Shown: positions 54,597 through 63,518, numbered from the stretch's first letter. The stretch: 64,000 nt of DNA from Erythrobacteraceae bacterium (GCA_002706445.1 PALE01000042.1:1-64000); one strand, 5' to 3'. Notes: generated by a model not told the origin, from the sequence alone. Made by a program: numbers and translations.

Positions 54597-56108
54597 CTAC
54601 TCCTCGATTCCCCAGCTCGAATAGTCGCGCATATTGGGCGAGGTGAACTTGGTGATCTCGCTCTGGAAGTGGAGCGGCACATTGCCCGTCGAACCGTGGC
54701 GTTGCTTGGCAACGATCAGCGTCGCCTTTCCGACCAGCTGGTCGTAGGTTTCCTCCCACGCGCGATATTTCTCGACGATGTCGGGTGCGGAGCTGCCGTC
54801 GGGCGTGTCGGGTTTGACCAGCAGGTGGTAATAGTCCGAACGATAGATGAACCACACCATGTCGGCGTCCTGCTCGATCGAGCCGGATTCGCGCAGGTCC
54901 GACAGCATCGGGCGCTTGTCCTCGCGCTGTTCGACCGCACGGCTTAGCTGCGAAAGCGCGATCACGGGGACCGACAGCTCTTTTGCCAGCGTCTTCAATC
55001 CGCGGCTGATTTCGGAGATTTCGTTGACGCGGTTGTCGTTGGCGCGGCCCGATCCTTGCAGCAGTTGCAGATAGTCGATCACGATCAGGCCGATGTCGTG
55101 CCGCCGTTTCATCCGCCGTGCGCGGGTGCGCAGCGCGCCAATGGTTAGCGCGGGCGTATCGTCGATATAGAGCGGCAGTTCGGCCAGCCGCTGGCTTGCG
55201 AAAGACAGCTTCTGGAAATCGTCGCGGGTCAATTGACCGCTGCGCAGCGCCTCGGACGAGACCTCGGACTGTTCGGCCAGAATACGTGTCGCCAGCTGGT
55301 CGGAACTCATTTCGAGGCTGAAGAAAGCGGTCGGCGCGCCGTAATTGTGCTCGCCCCCGTCGCGCTGCCATTTGAGGTGTTCCTCGGCGCAATTGAACGC
55401 GATGTTGGTGGCGAGCGAGGTTTTGCCCATGCCCGGACGCCCGGCGAGGATGATAAGGTCGCTTTCGTGAAGCCCGGCGGTTTTCTGGTCGATCGTTTCG
55501 AGCCCGGTGGTCTTACCCGACAGGCCGCCGCCCGAATTCATCGCCGCCTCGACCATGCGGATCGCGGTGAGCGATGCCTCGCGGAAAGTCGCCGCTTCCT
55601 TGCCCGTCGAAGCGCCTTCGGCCACACGGTAGAGGTCCGCTTCGGCCTGCGAGATGCGATCGACAGGGCTGGTTTCTTCCGAGGTGTCGAGCGCGCCTTC
55701 GACGAGGCCGCGGCCCACGCTCACCAATTCGCGCAACAGCGCGAGGTCGTAGATCTGCTGCGCGAGTTCACGCGGGGCGAGCAGACCTGCGCCATTGGCG
55801 GTCAGCTGCGCGAGATATTTCGGTCCGCCCAGTTCTTTCAAGGCCTCGTCCGCTTCGAAATGCGGGCGCAGCGTCACCGGCGAGGCGGTCGCATTGCGCT
55901 CGATCATGCGCAGGATTCGCTCGTAGATCCGCTCGTGCAGCGGCTCGAAGAAATGGTCGGGGCGAATCGGGGTCTGCAATTCCTCGATCACGCGGTTGTC
56001 GATCAGCACGGCGCCAAGAAACGCCGCCTCGGCCTCGAGATTGGAGGGAAGCTTGCGCGCGCTTTCGGATTCCGATTCGACGATCATCAACGGTTTGGGG
56101 TCAGGCAT
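54597..56108 (-). CDS. dnaB: Replicative DNA helicase
   Basis: A 503-residue DnaB helicase. The N-terminal domain begins LPSNLEAEAAFLGAVLIDNRVIEEL. The RecA-like domain has Walker A AGRPGMGKTSLATNIAFN near residue 223, APTAFFSLEMSSDQLATRIL, Walker B LIVIDYLQLLQGSGRANDNRVNEISEISRGLK, and the ALSQLSRAVEQREDKRPMLSDLRESGSIEQDADMV segment. No intein is present. Unwinds DNA at the replication fork as a hexamer. Confidence 0.97.
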   Translation of the reverse strand: MPDPKPLMIVESESESARKLPSNLEAEAAFLGAVLIDNRVIEELQTPIRPDHFFEPLHERIYERILRMIERNATASPVTLRPHFEADEALKELGGPKYLAQLTANGAGLLAPRELAQQIYDLALLRELVSVGRGLVEGALDTSEETSPVDRISQAEADLYRVAEGASTGKEAATFREASLTAIRMVEAAMNSGGGLSGKTTGLETIDQKTAGLHESDLIILAGRPGMGKTSLATNIAFNCAEEHLKWQRDGGEHNYGAPTAFFSLEMSSDQLATRILAEQSEVSSEALRSGQLTRDDFQKLSFASQRLAELPLYIDDTPALTIGALRTRARRMKRRHDIGLIVIDYLQLLQGSGRANDNRVNEISEISRGLKTLAKELSVPVIALSQLSRAVEQREDKRPMLSDLRESGSIEQDADMVWFIYRSDYYHLLVKPDTPDGSSAPDIVEKYRAWEETYDQLVGKATLIVAKQRHGSTGNVPLHFQSEITKFTSPNMRDYSSWGIEE

Positions 56109-56256
56109 GCAGCCCTGATGCGCTCACACCTGCCTGCTATCAACCGCTACATGCGACAAATTTGAACCACACGGCTGTGGATTGCGGGGATTGCGCGCGG
56201 AGCGTGTTCGGAAGTGCTTGAAACGTGGGTGCTGCATCTGCGAAAGCGGGTTCACG

Positions 56257-56772
56257 ATGACCGGCCTCACTTCCGATTCCAGCCCGCCTGTGGGCAATCA
56301 TCGCATTGCGCACATATCGCTCGATGAAGAGACGATCCTGTGGCGCAATGCCGATGTCGAACAGGAGCGCCGCGTCGCGATCTATGATCTGATCGAGGAA
56401 AACACCTTCAAACCCGTGCGTTCTGCCGAGCGCGGGGCGAAGGGGCCCTATCGCCTTGCGCTGTCGGTGATCGACGGGCGGCTGGCGATGGAAATCTCCG
56501 ACGAGAAAGAGCAGCTGCTCGAAACGCTGCTGATTGGCTTGGCGCGCTTTCGCCGTCCGATCCGCGAATATTTCGCGATTTGTGACAGCTACTATCAGGC
56601 CATCCGCAAGGCGACCCCGGCTGAGATCGAGACGATCGACATGGCCCGCCGCGGGATCCACAACAATGCCGCCGAACTGCTGGTCGAGCGGCTGGAGGGC
56701 AAGGTCGAGACCGATTTTGCCACCGCGCGGCGGCTGTTCACGCTTATCTGCGTGCTTCACATCAAGGGTTGA
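56257..56772 (+). CDS. UPF0262 family protein
   Basis: A 171-residue soluble protein of the UPF0262 family, largely confined to alphaproteobacteria. The conserved stretch RVAIYDLIEENTFKP, GPYRLALSVIDGRLAMEI, FRRPIREYFAICDSYYQAIR and ETIDMARRGIHNNAAELLVERLEGKVETDFATARRLFTLICVLH define it. Its function is unknown. ATG 56257 is preferred; the track adds 25 codons. It is followed six bases after its stop by the GH25-like gene. Confidence 0.93.
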   Translation: MTGLTSDSSPPVGNHRIAHISLDEETILWRNADVEQERRVAIYDLIEENTFKPVRSAERGAKGPYRLALSVIDGRLAMEISDEKEQLLETLLIGLARFRRPIREYFAICDSYYQAIRKATPAEIETIDMARRGIHNNAAELLVERLEGKVETDFATARRLFTLICVLHIKG

Positions 56773-56778
56773 GGGCAC

Positions 56779-57504
56779 ATGGCTCGCAAGGCAACGCGCC
56801 GCCGCAAGCAGGGGAGTCTTCGCACGCGCTGGGCGCTGCGGCTTGTCGCGCTGGCGGTGCTGGTCGCGATCGTCTTCGTCGCGTGGTTCTGGTGGGACAT
56901 GCGCAGCTGGCGGCCCGATAGCGAGCACTATCCCGAACAAGGCGCGGTGATCGCCAGCGGAGCAGCCGATGTCCGTTTCGAAACGCTCAAGGCAATCGGC
57001 GCGGATTTCGTCTATCTCGAACTCGCCGGCACCAATGCCGCGCCCGATCCGGGCTTTGCCGCAAGGCTCAAGGCAGCGCAGGACGCGGGGCTGAAAGTCG
57101 GAGTGGTCGAACCGTTCGATCCTTGCCTGCGCGCCGATGAACAATCCGCGCGCTTCACCCGCATGGTCCCGCGCGATACCGATTTGCTGCCGCCTGCCAT
57201 CGGGCTCACCTATACGGCGGCGGGATGCGAGCCTGCGGTCAGCGATGCAGCGGTCGAGAGCGAGCTGACCACGCTGGTCAACCAGATCGAAATGCACGCA
57301 GGCAAGCCGGTGATCCTGAAACTGGGCCGCGAATTCGAAGCGCGCCATCACACCGCCACCAGCACGGCGCGCGACCTGTGGCTGATGCGCGACCGCGCAC
57401 GGCCCGATTACGCCGGACGCCCGTGGCTGCTATGGAGCGCCAACAGCCAGCTGGTGAGCGAGGCGGCGGAAGGACCGATTGAATGGGTAGTGGTGCAGAG
57501 ATGA
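56779..57504 (+). CDS. GH25-like muramidase, membrane-anchored
   Basis: A 241-residue protein with a basic N-terminus and one membrane segment (LALAVLVAIVFVAWFWW), then a GH25 TIM-barrel domain: VIASGAADVRFETLKAIGADFVYLELAG with the beginning of the fold, AAQDAGLKVGVVEPFDPC, and IEMHAGKPVILKLGREFEARH. It would cut peptidoglycan on the periplasmic side. The usual DxE acid pair is not clearly conserved (YLELAG supplies one acid), so activity is uncertain. Its stop overlaps the cdd ATG. Confidence 0.82.
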   Translation: MARKATRRRKQGSLRTRWALRLVALAVLVAIVFVAWFWWDMRSWRPDSEHYPEQGAVIASGAADVRFETLKAIGADFVYLELAGTNAAPDPGFAARLKAAQDAGLKVGVVEPFDPCLRADEQSARFTRMVPRDTDLLPPAIGLTYTAAGCEPAVSDAAVESELTTLVNQIEMHAGKPVILKLGREFEARHHTATSTARDLWLMRDRARPDYAGRPWLLWSANSQLVSEAAEGPIEWVVVQR

Positions 57505-57917
57505 ATGAGCAGGAACTGATCGAGGCGGCAAAGCTGGCGGCAAAAGCGGCCTATGCGCCCTATTCCGACTATCAGGTCGGCGCGGCGCTGCTGTTCGATG
57601 ACGGCGCGGTTATCACCGGCACCAATGTCGAAAACGCCAGCTACGGCCTTGCGCTGTGCGCCGAAACGGTCGCGATCGCCAAGGCACTGGGCGAGGGGCG
57701 ACGCGGCGGCTTGCAGATGGTCGCGGTGACAGGGCCTGAGGACAAGGGCGATGGATCGCCGATCACGCCATGCGGGCGGTGTCGCCAGGTTCTCAACGAA
57801 ATGGCGCAGCTGGGCGGAACCGATCCGCAAGTGCTGTGCGTGGGCAAGGACGAGGTGCGAAGGGTGCAGCTGTCCGCGCTGCTTCCGCATGCTTTCGGCC
57901 CTGCCAACCTCGCCTAA
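57501..57917 (+). CDS. cdd: Cytidine deaminase
   Basis: A 138-residue homotetrameric-type cytidine deaminase. It has AAYAPYSDYQVGAALLFDDGAVITGTNVENASYG, catalytic CAE in LCAETVAIAKAL and the zinc cysteines in TPCGRCRQVLNEM. It converts cytidine and deoxycytidine to uridines in salvage. ATG 57501 overlaps the GH25 stop; the in-frame ATG at 57483 in the track would overlap more. Confidence 0.94.
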   Translation: MNEQELIEAAKLAAKAAYAPYSDYQVGAALLFDDGAVITGTNVENASYGLALCAETVAIAKALGEGRRGGLQMVAVTGPEDKGDGSPITPCGRCRQVLNEMAQLGGTDPQVLCVGKDEVRRVQLSALLPHAFGPANLA

Positions 57918-58588
57918 TTGCCGAGCAGGCGCCCCAGCGGATTGCGGCGGAAGTCGCGTTCTTCATTGCCGATATAGGCGAAAATCCCGTCGAGGCCCTG
58001 ATCGGTCACCGAGCGATTGATGCGTTCACGGCTTAGTCCTGCCTCGCGGATAAAGCTGTGTTCGTCGGCCAGCTTTTCGAACTGGCCGTACACACCGGCC
58101 TCCTCCAGCGCGCCGTCGATCAGCGGTTCGAGCCGTGAGTGCAGCTGGTCGTTCGAGGAACTGCGCAGATAGCGCGTGCCGCCATCGCTTTCGCGGATGA
58201 TGCCGGGGGCATCGCTGAAGGAAAGATCGTCGATTGCCTCGCGGAAGATCGGCTTGGCCTCGCCCGCTGCTACACCTGCGGCATCGTTGATCGTGCGGGT
58301 GATCCCGCCCAGCACGCCGAGCCGGTTGCCTGCATTCATCAACGCGCCCATCAATCCGCCGCTGCGTCCGCCAAGCCCGCCGACAATCGGGAGGCCGATG
58401 CGGATGCTCTCGTCATTGTAGAAGGCACCGGGCTGCGCGAGTTTGTCCAGCGCATTGTCAGTCGCGCGGCCAAGGATCGAGGACAGATCGAGACCCTGCG
58501 CGCGTAAGGGGGAGGGAAGCAAGGCGAGCGCGATAAGTCCGCCACTGGCCCCGATCAAGGCGCGGCGATTAAATGGTTGTTTCATCAT
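57914..58588 (-). CDS. DUF4197 domain-containing secreted protein
   Basis: A 224-residue protein with a twin-arginine-like or Sec signal (MMKQPFNRRALIGASGGLIALALLPSPLRAQ) and the DUF4197 body: TDNALDKLAQPGAFYNDESIRIGLP, GEAKPIFREAIDDLSFSDAPGIIRESDGGTRYLRSSSNDQL, and DQGLDGIFAYIGNEERDFRRNPLGRLLG at the C-terminus. The function is unknown. The true start is at 58588; the track's extension to 59257 reads antisense to the DUF421 gene. Convergent with cdd, overlapping by four bases. Confidence 0.9.
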   Translation of the reverse strand: MMKQPFNRRALIGASGGLIALALLPSPLRAQGLDLSSILGRATDNALDKLAQPGAFYNDESIRIGLPIVGGLGGRSGGLMGALMNAGNRLGVLGGITRTINDAAGVAAGEAKPIFREAIDDLSFSDAPGIIRESDGGTRYLRSSSNDQLHSRLEPLIDGALEEAGVYGQFEKLADEHSFIREAGLSRERINRSVTDQGLDGIFAYIGNEERDFRRNPLGRLLGN

Positions 58589-58594
58589 GCTTCC

Positions 58595-58627
58595 CCTTTC
58601 TTCCCCGAAGGCCTTTCTCCCCGAAGG
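58595..58627. repeat. Short tandem duplication in the DUF4197/DUF421 gap
   Basis: Two adjacent near-identical units, CCTTTCTTCCCCGAAGG and CCTTTCTCCCCGAAGG, differ by one base. They sit directly upstream of the DUF4197 start, in the divergent gap. Confidence 0.7.
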
Positions 58628-58693
58628 ATAGCACGCCCGGGCTGGCTTGGCATGGCACAAATGGTAGAGCGGGCGTGCAACAGGGAGACGACG

Positions 58694-59212
58694 ATGTTTT
58701 TGGAACAGCCTACGCTTGACGCATTGGTGCGCGGTGGAATTCTCGCGGTGCTGGCGCTGGTCTGGATGGTCGCGCTGATCCGCATCAACGGCTTGCAGAC
58801 GCTTTCGAAAATGACGAACTTCGATTTCGTCACAACAGTTGCCTTCGGCTCGCTGATTGCGGGCGCGGCGCAAGCGAGCGAGTGGACCGGCTTTCTTCAG
58901 GCGCTCGCTGCAATCCTCGGCCTGTTGCTGGCCCAGGCCTTCCTCACCTTTATGCGCAAGCGGGCCGAGGTCGTAACCGATACGCTCGAGAATCAGCCGT
59001 GCCTGATCATGCGCAATGGCGAATTCGACCATGAGGCGCTTAAGGCGAAGGATGTCAGGCAGGACGATGTGATCGCCAAGCTGCGCGAGGCGAATGTGCT
59101 GCAATTGTCGCAAGTCCGCGCCGCCGTGCTCGAGGCAACCGGCGACGTTTCCGTGCTTCACGGCACGGCGGAACTTGACGAAATCCTGCTTAGGGACGTG
59201 CGCGGAGCCTGA
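58694..59212 (+). CDS. DUF421 (YetF-like) membrane protein
   Basis: A 172-residue protein with three N-terminal membrane segments and the family motif LSKMTNFDFVTTVAFGSLIA, then a cytoplasmic domain containing LIMRNGEFDHEALKAKDVRQDDVIAKLREANVLQLSQVRAAVLEATGDVSVLHG. Members of this family are of unknown or poorly defined function. ATG 58694 has AGGGAG ahead; the track start is upstream of the tandem repeat and unlikely. Confidence 0.9.
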   Translation: MFLEQPTLDALVRGGILAVLALVWMVALIRINGLQTLSKMTNFDFVTTVAFGSLIAGAAQASEWTGFLQALAAILGLLLAQAFLTFMRKRAEVVTDTLENQPCLIMRNGEFDHEALKAKDVRQDDVIAKLREANVLQLSQVRAAVLEATGDVSVLHGTAELDEILLRDVRGA

Positions 59213-59216
59213 CGGC

Positions 59217-60356
59217 TCAGTCCTCGGCCGTCTCCAGCCATTCGAGCAGCGCCGCAAGGCAATCGCGCGCGAGCAGCTTGCAGCGTTCGGGCGACCAGCC
59301 CTGTTCGGGCTCGGGGAAGTCCGCGAGGTCCTTATACGGCATTTCCAGCGTCATCGCGCAGGCGCCGAAACGCTCTGCAACCTGATTGGTCGAGATCGCG
59401 AGATTGGCCTTGCCTTCAGGTGTCACCGGATAGCCAAGCTTGGTCTGGAAATCGGGCGTGCGGCGATCGAGGATGCGCTGGTAGCGATAATATTGCTCGC
59501 CATGCGCCTCGGTCCAGCTGGGAATGCCCTCATAGCCTGCGAGGAACACCGCAGGGATCGCTTCGTCACCGTGGACGTCCATCGCATAATCGACGCCGGT
59601 TTCGTCCATGCGCGCACGAATTGCGAGCACTTCGGGTGATTTCTCGGCGCTCGGCTCGGCCCATTCGCGGTTGAGATTGGTGCCGACAGCGTTGGTGCGC
59701 AGATGTCCGCGGCGAGAGCCGTCGGGGTTGCAATTGGGCACGATGTGCAGGCGGCAAAGTTTGCGCAGCCCGCGTGCGACAGGGTCGGTGGGATCGGTCA
59801 GGCATTCGAGCGCGCCTTCCATCCACCATTCGGCCTGCGTCTCACCGGGGTGCTGGCGGGCATAGAGCCACACCTTGGTTTCGCCTTCGCCCATTTCCAG
59901 CATATCGAGCGGCTGCCCGTCGAGCGTGGTGGTAAGGCGGATCAGATCGACGCCCTCGCACGATGCCGCCTCGGCGACGAGATCGTGGTGACGCTCCATC
60001 GAATAGGGCGCGAAATAGGCAAACCAGCAGGTGTTCGATGCCGGCGTGTAGCGGATTGTCAGCGTGCCGTTCTCTTCGCTCTTGTCGAAGCTGCTTGCCG
60101 CCCGCGCCCAATATTCGCGGTCTTCCGAAACGCAGGAATCATAGTCAGGCCAGCCGCCGGGATAGGCGCTGTCGTTGAGGCCGGTGATCTTGAGCGTCAC
60201 CTCCTCGCCTTGCGCGCCGGTGACGCGGAAGTGATACCACTGGGCGAATTCGCTCATGTGGTCCTTGGGTACAGCGAGCCGCGCGGTCGTGCCGTCGATC
60301 GACAACACTTCGATATTGCCGCTGTCGAAAGCGGCGTCGATCGCGATTTGGGTCAT
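59217..60356 (-). CDS. M14-family zinc carboxypeptidase, cytosolic (CCP-like)
   Basis: A 379-residue protein with an N-terminal beta-rich domain of about 110 residues ([24 protein letters not shown]) and a carboxypeptidase domain. Zinc ligands are in [13 protein letters not shown] and the later DVHGDE, followed by [23 protein letters not shown]; the catalytic Glu is in MTLEMPYKD. No signal peptide, so it works in the cytoplasm. This two-domain layout matches the cytosolic carboxypeptidase family known for deglutamylation in eukaryotes; bacterial substrates are unknown. Confidence 0.92.
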   Translation of the reverse strand: MTQIAIDAAFDSGNIEVLSIDGTTARLAVPKDHMSEFAQWYHFRVTGAQGEEVTLKITGLNDSAYPGGWPDYDSCVSEDREYWARAASSFDKSEENGTLTIRYTPASNTCWFAYFAPYSMERHHDLVAEAASCEGVDLIRLTTTLDGQPLDMLEMGEGETKVWLYARQHPGETQAEWWMEGALECLTDPTDPVARGLRKLCRLHIVPNCNPDGSRRGHLRTNAVGTNLNREWAEPSAEKSPEVLAIRARMDETGVDYAMDVHGDEAIPAVFLAGYEGIPSWTEAHGEQYYRYQRILDRRTPDFQTKLGYPVTPEGKANLAISTNQVAERFGACAMTLEMPYKDLADFPEPEQGWSPERCKLLARDCLAALLEWLETAED

Positions 60357-60373
60357 GGAAGTCCTTTTGAATT

Positions 60374-60991
60374 CTATTCGGTCAGTTCATCGACATCGAT
60401 GGTAATGGTTTCGCCATTGCCATTGGGGAAGTCGCGGAACAAGGCCGCAGCCAGAGCGCGCGCGCTGGCGTCCACATCGGCGTAGGGCGATTTGAGCGAG
60501 ACAGGCTGCTGCGCGCGGCCTTCCCAACGCACGCGGCCCTGCGTGTCGGTGATGCGCACCGACAGCTCGCTCATCACGCGCGGGCCGTTGTCACCCCCGC
60601 CGAGGTTGATACCGATGCCGACTCCGAGGCCGCTGCCATAGGAGCCGGTGCTGCCGCCCACGCCAACGTTGACGGGGCCACGGCTACTGCCTTGCGAAAG
60701 CGCGCTGCGGCTGGTGCGGATGGTGGCGATCTGCGTGTCGGCGGCTGCCTCCATCGCAATCTCGTAGCCTTGATTGCGCAGTTCCTCTGCCACCGCCTGC
60801 TCGAAAGCGAAGCGGGCGCGCTGGTTCGACATTTCCTCGGGAAATTCGAGCGCAATCGGACCGGGGGTGACGGCATCGCGCGTGTCGGCGGCAAAGCTCG
60901 TAACCTCGACCGGGCCGGTGTAGGTCGTGGTGCAGGCAGCAAGCGCGGCGGCGCAAGCCGAGATCAGGGCAATGCGGGGGAAATGCGACAT
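60374..60991 (-). CDS. DUF4136-like lipoprotein
   Basis: A 205-residue lipoprotein with a lipobox (AALAAC) after [14 protein letters not shown]. The body resembles DUF4136 proteins: [49 protein letters not shown], a glycine-rich loop ([24 protein letters not shown]) and a C-terminal [18 protein letters not shown]. Likely anchored in the outer or inner membrane; the function is unknown. ATG 60991 is chosen to start the signal peptide; the track adds 17 codons. Confidence 0.87.
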   Translation of the reverse strand: MSHFPRIALISACAAALAACTTTYTGPVEVTSFAADTRDAVTPGPIALEFPEEMSNQRARFAFEQAVAEELRNQGYEIAMEAAADTQIATIRTSRSALSQGSSRGPVNVGVGGSTGSYGSGLGVGIGINLGGGDNGPRVMSELSVRITDTQGRVRWEGRAQQPVSLKSPYADVDASARALAAALFRDFPNGNGETITIDVDELTE

Positions 60992-61116
60992 GATTTCAAT
61001 CCTCTTCAGGCCCGATATAGGAACGCGGGAGCCGTGATGCAAAAACTGCGCAAAAGCGGTGCTGCAAAATGCCGGCCTTCACGCTTTTTCAGGACTAAGC
61101 TGTTATATGCGCTCGC

Positions 61117-62130
61117 ATGACTGAGACGTTAAGACCTTCCGTCCTCGTAACCGGTGGTGCCGGCTATATCGGTAGCCATGCCGTGCTCGCGCTCAAGGAT
61201 GCGGGCTGGCCGGTGGCGGTGATCGACAATCTGTCGACCGGTTTCCGCTTCGCCGTGCCCGACGGTGTGCCGCTTTACGAAGGCGATATCGAGGATGCGG
61301 ACCTGCTGGCGCTCATCTTTGCCGAACAGGGGACACAGGCGATCATGCATTTCGCAGGCTCGATCGTGGTTCCCGAAAGCGTCTCCGACCCGCTCAAATA
61401 TTATCACAACAACACGGTGAAGAGCCGCGCGGTGCTCGCGTCAGCCGTCGCGGCGGGAGTGCCGCATTTCATCTTCTCCTCGACTGCTGCAATCTACGGC
61501 GCGCCCGATGTCGATGCCGTGACCGAGACGACGCCGCCTGCGCCGATCAACCCCTATGGCTGGTCGAAGCTGATGACCGAGCAGATGCTGGGTGATGTTG
61601 CCGCCGCACATCCGATCAATTTTTGCGCGCTGCGTTATTTCAACGTCGCCGGCGCCGATCCGCAGGCGCGCACGGGACAATCGACCGCAGGGGCAACGCA
61701 TCTGATCAAGGTCGCGGTCGAAGCCGCGCTGGGCAAGCGCGACTTTGTCAGCGTTTACGGCACCGATTACGACACGCCCGATGGAACAGGGGTGCGCGAC
61801 TATATCCATGTCAGCGATCTAGCCGCCGCGCATGTGCTCGCGCTGGAGGCGTTGATCGACCAGCCCGAACGTTCGCTGACCATGAATTGCGGCTATGGCC
61901 GCGGGTTTTCGGTGCTCGAGGTACTTGATGCCGTGGACCGCGTTACCAATATAAAGGTCGAACGCAGGATCGAAGGGCGGCGCGCAGGGGATTCTGGCGC
62001 GCTGATCTCCGATCCGTCGCTTATCCGGTCAACGCTTCCTTGGCAGCCGCAGCACGCCGATCTCGACACGATCATCGCGCATGCTGTGCAGTGGGAGCGC
62101 AAACTCTCCGACCTGCGCGGAAACAGTTGA
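61117..62130 (+). CDS. galE: UDP-glucose 4-epimerase
   Basis: A 337-residue extended SDR with LVTGGAGYIGSHAVLALKDAGW, VIDNLSTGFRFAVP, HFAGSIVVPESVSDPLKYYHNNT, the catalytic PYGWSKLMTEQML Tyr-Lys pair, LRYFNVAGADP and YGTDYDTPDGTGVRDYIHVSDLAAAHVLAL. It interconverts UDP-glucose and UDP-galactose, or the N-acetyl forms, and may feed the distant polysaccharide locus. A hairpin follows before rpmJ. Confidence 0.94.
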   Translation: MTETLRPSVLVTGGAGYIGSHAVLALKDAGWPVAVIDNLSTGFRFAVPDGVPLYEGDIEDADLLALIFAEQGTQAIMHFAGSIVVPESVSDPLKYYHNNTVKSRAVLASAVAAGVPHFIFSSTAAIYGAPDVDAVTETTPPAPINPYGWSKLMTEQMLGDVAAAHPINFCALRYFNVAGADPQARTGQSTAGATHLIKVAVEAALGKRDFVSVYGTDYDTPDGTGVRDYIHVSDLAAAHVLALEALIDQPERSLTMNCGYGRGFSVLEVLDAVDRVTNIKVERRIEGRRAGDSGALISDPSLIRSTLPWQPQHADLDTIIAHAVQWERKLSDLRGNS

Positions 62131-62174
62131 CCAGAATCGCTTGGGGCGTTAATGGCCGCCCTCGAAATTCGAGA

Positions 62175-62202
62175 GCGCCGGGCTTCGGCTTGGCGCCTTT
62201 TT
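62175..62202 (+). terminator. Terminator-like hairpin between galE and rpmJ
   Basis: Stem GCGCC/GGCGC with an inner GGC-TTCG-GCT and a TTTTT run, ending 17 bases before the rpmJ start. It is well placed to end galE transcripts. Since no promoter fits between it and rpmJ, it may also lie in the rpmJ leader. Confidence 0.65.
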
Positions 62203-62218
62203 GTTTGAGAGACACAAG

Positions 62219-62344
62219 ATGAAGATCCGCAACAGCCTCAAGAGCCTCAAGGGCCGCCACCGCGACAACCGCGTGATTCGTCGTCGCGGGCGCACCTATG
62301 TCATCAACAAGACCAACCGTCGCTTCAAAGCCCGTCAGGGCTAA
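62219..62344 (+). CDS. rpmJ: 50S ribosomal protein L36 (zinc-free form)
   Basis: A 41-residue basic protein, [20 protein letters not shown]..., with [19 protein letters not shown] at the end. This is the C-minus (YkgO-like) L36 lacking the Cys4 zinc site, the usual single copy in many alphaproteobacteria. It is absent from the ORF track because of its length. A binding site such as GAGAGACACAAG precedes ATG. Confidence 0.95.
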   Translation: MKIRNSLKSLKGRHRDNRVIRRRGRTYVINKTNRRFKARQG

Positions 62345-62385
62345 GCAGCCGATTGGCCGGTCGTTTTGCGCGACCGATGAATGCA

Positions 62386-62416
62386 GCGGCCCGCCTCCGT
62401 CCGGAGTGCGGGCCGC
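62386..62416 (+). terminator. Long GC-rich hairpin downstream of rpmJ
   Basis: Nine perfect pairs (GCGGCCCGC/GCGGGCCGC) continue after a bulged T into CTCCG/CGGAG with a tiny loop. No T-run follows, so it is a weak intrinsic terminator or a 3' stabilising structure. It lies just before the HAD gene. Confidence 0.55.
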
Positions 62417-62438
62417 AGGCGTTTGAGGAGCGGGGCTT

Positions 62439-63044
62439 TTGAAAAAGGCAGTTGTGTTCGATGTCGGCCGCGTGCTGTTCCAATGGCAGCTGCGCGCCTT
62501 GTTCGAGAAGCTGATCGCGGACGAGCGCGAGCTTGACTGGTTTCTCGACACCGTCGTCACCGAGGAATGGCATTTCGAACATGACCGTGGCCGCCCGCTC
62601 GGTGACATGGTTCCCGAACGCATCGCAATGTTCCCCGAATACGAGGCGCATATCCGCGCCTATGCGACCCGCTTCAACGAGACGGTGCCGGGGCCGGTCG
62701 AGGGCACCCATGACATCGTGCGGGGGCTCCATTCAGCGGGTGTGCCGCTGTTCTGCCTGACCAATTTCGGGCACGAGTTCTGGGGCCAGTTCCGCCCGAC
62801 ACAGCCGATTTTCGACCTGTTCGACGATATCGTGGTGTCGGGAACCGAAGAGGTCGCCAAGCCCGAACCCCGCATTTACGAGATTACCGAGGTGCGCAGC
62901 GGGCGCAGCGGCAGCGACCTGTTCTTCACCGACGACAATCCCGCCAATATCGCAGCAGCCCGCGCGCGCGGCTGGGATGCGCATCTCTTCACCGATGCAG
63001 CATCGCTCGAACAGCAGCTCCGGCGCTCCGGCTTCCTCTCATAA
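62439..63044 (+). CDS. HAD family hydrolase (YihX/haloacid dehalogenase type)
   Basis: A 201-residue HAD-IA hydrolase. Motif I is AVVFDVGRVLFQW, where the second Asp of DxD is Gly, as in a subset of YihX-like proteins; motif II CLTNFG; motif III/IV in EEVAKPEPRIYEI and LFFTDDNPANIAAARARGWDA. The start is TTG 62439 with GAGGAG upstream. The substrate is unknown; a sugar phosphate is typical of close relatives. Confidence 0.88.
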   Translation: MKKAVVFDVGRVLFQWQLRALFEKLIADERELDWFLDTVVTEEWHFEHDRGRPLGDMVPERIAMFPEYEAHIRAYATRFNETVPGPVEGTHDIVRGLHSAGVPLFCLTNFGHEFWGQFRPTQPIFDLFDDIVVSGTEEVAKPEPRIYEITEVRSGRSGSDLFFTDDNPANIAAARARGWDAHLFTDAASLEQQLRRSGFLS

Positions 63045-63086
63045 AAAAATCCCCCGGTGCGCCGTTGGGGATGCGCGCACCGGGGG
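63043..63086 (-). terminator. Strong terminator-like hairpin, minus strand
   Basis: Perfect 12-pair inverted repeat CCCCCGGTGCGC/GCGCACCGGGGG followed on the minus strand by A-TTTTTTT. It lies about 100 bases past the stop of the CC_3452-family gene. On the plus strand the trailing TGTTT is weak, but it also abuts the HAD stop. Confidence 0.82.
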
Positions 63087-63182
63087 TGTTTCAGTCTTAC
63101 CCGAGTGGAGATCGGGCTGGATGTTCGCAGGGCCGCGAGAAGAGGAAATGCGGCCAGCCGATTTGCGTTGGCGTTGACGGCC

Positions 63183-63518
63183 TTAGCCGTTGCAGCGCGC
63201 CAGATCTTTTTCCTCGAGCGCTTCGCCGTCGGCGGTGAAGGCGGTGATTTCACCGAACTCGCGGGCGAGACCGCGGCACACGCGCGAAGGGCGCGAGGTA
63301 CCCTTGTTGGCAACGCAGGTGTTGCCTTCGCAGGCCCACACAACGCCGCCAGCAATTGCGCGGCTTTCGTCGGCCGGCTGGGCAAGGGTTGCGGTGTAGT
63401 AGGGGCCGCCCTGTGCCGAAAGCGGGGTCGAAGTGGTCACACCGAAGCTGAGGCCGGTGTAGAGGAGGGCGAGGACGAAGACCGTTGCACGGCCCACGGT
63501 GGGGATGGAGAGGTTCAT
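63183..63518 (-). CDS. CC_3452 family small secreted protein
   Basis: A 111-residue protein with a signal/anchor segment (MNLSIPTVGRATVFVLALLYTGLSFG) and the family body: GGPYYTATLAQPADESRAIAGGVVWACEGNTCVANKGTSRPSRVCRGLAREFGEITAFTADGEALEEKDLARCN. Four conserved cysteines could form two disulfides in the periplasm. Known from Caulobacter CC_3452 and common in sphingomonads; function unknown. ATG 63518 is the right start, with AAGGA nine bases ahead; the track adds 49 codons. Confidence 0.9.
   Translation of the reverse strand: MNLSIPTVGRATVFVLALLYTGLSFGVTTSTPLSAQGGPYYTATLAQPADESRAIAGGVVWACEGNTCVANKGTSRPSRVCRGLAREFGEITAFTADGEALEEKDLARCNG

Noticed and set aside
58589-59257. N-terminal extension of the DUF4197 ORF in the track
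   Set aside because: Reads antisense through the DUF421 gene; the signal peptide starts at 58588.
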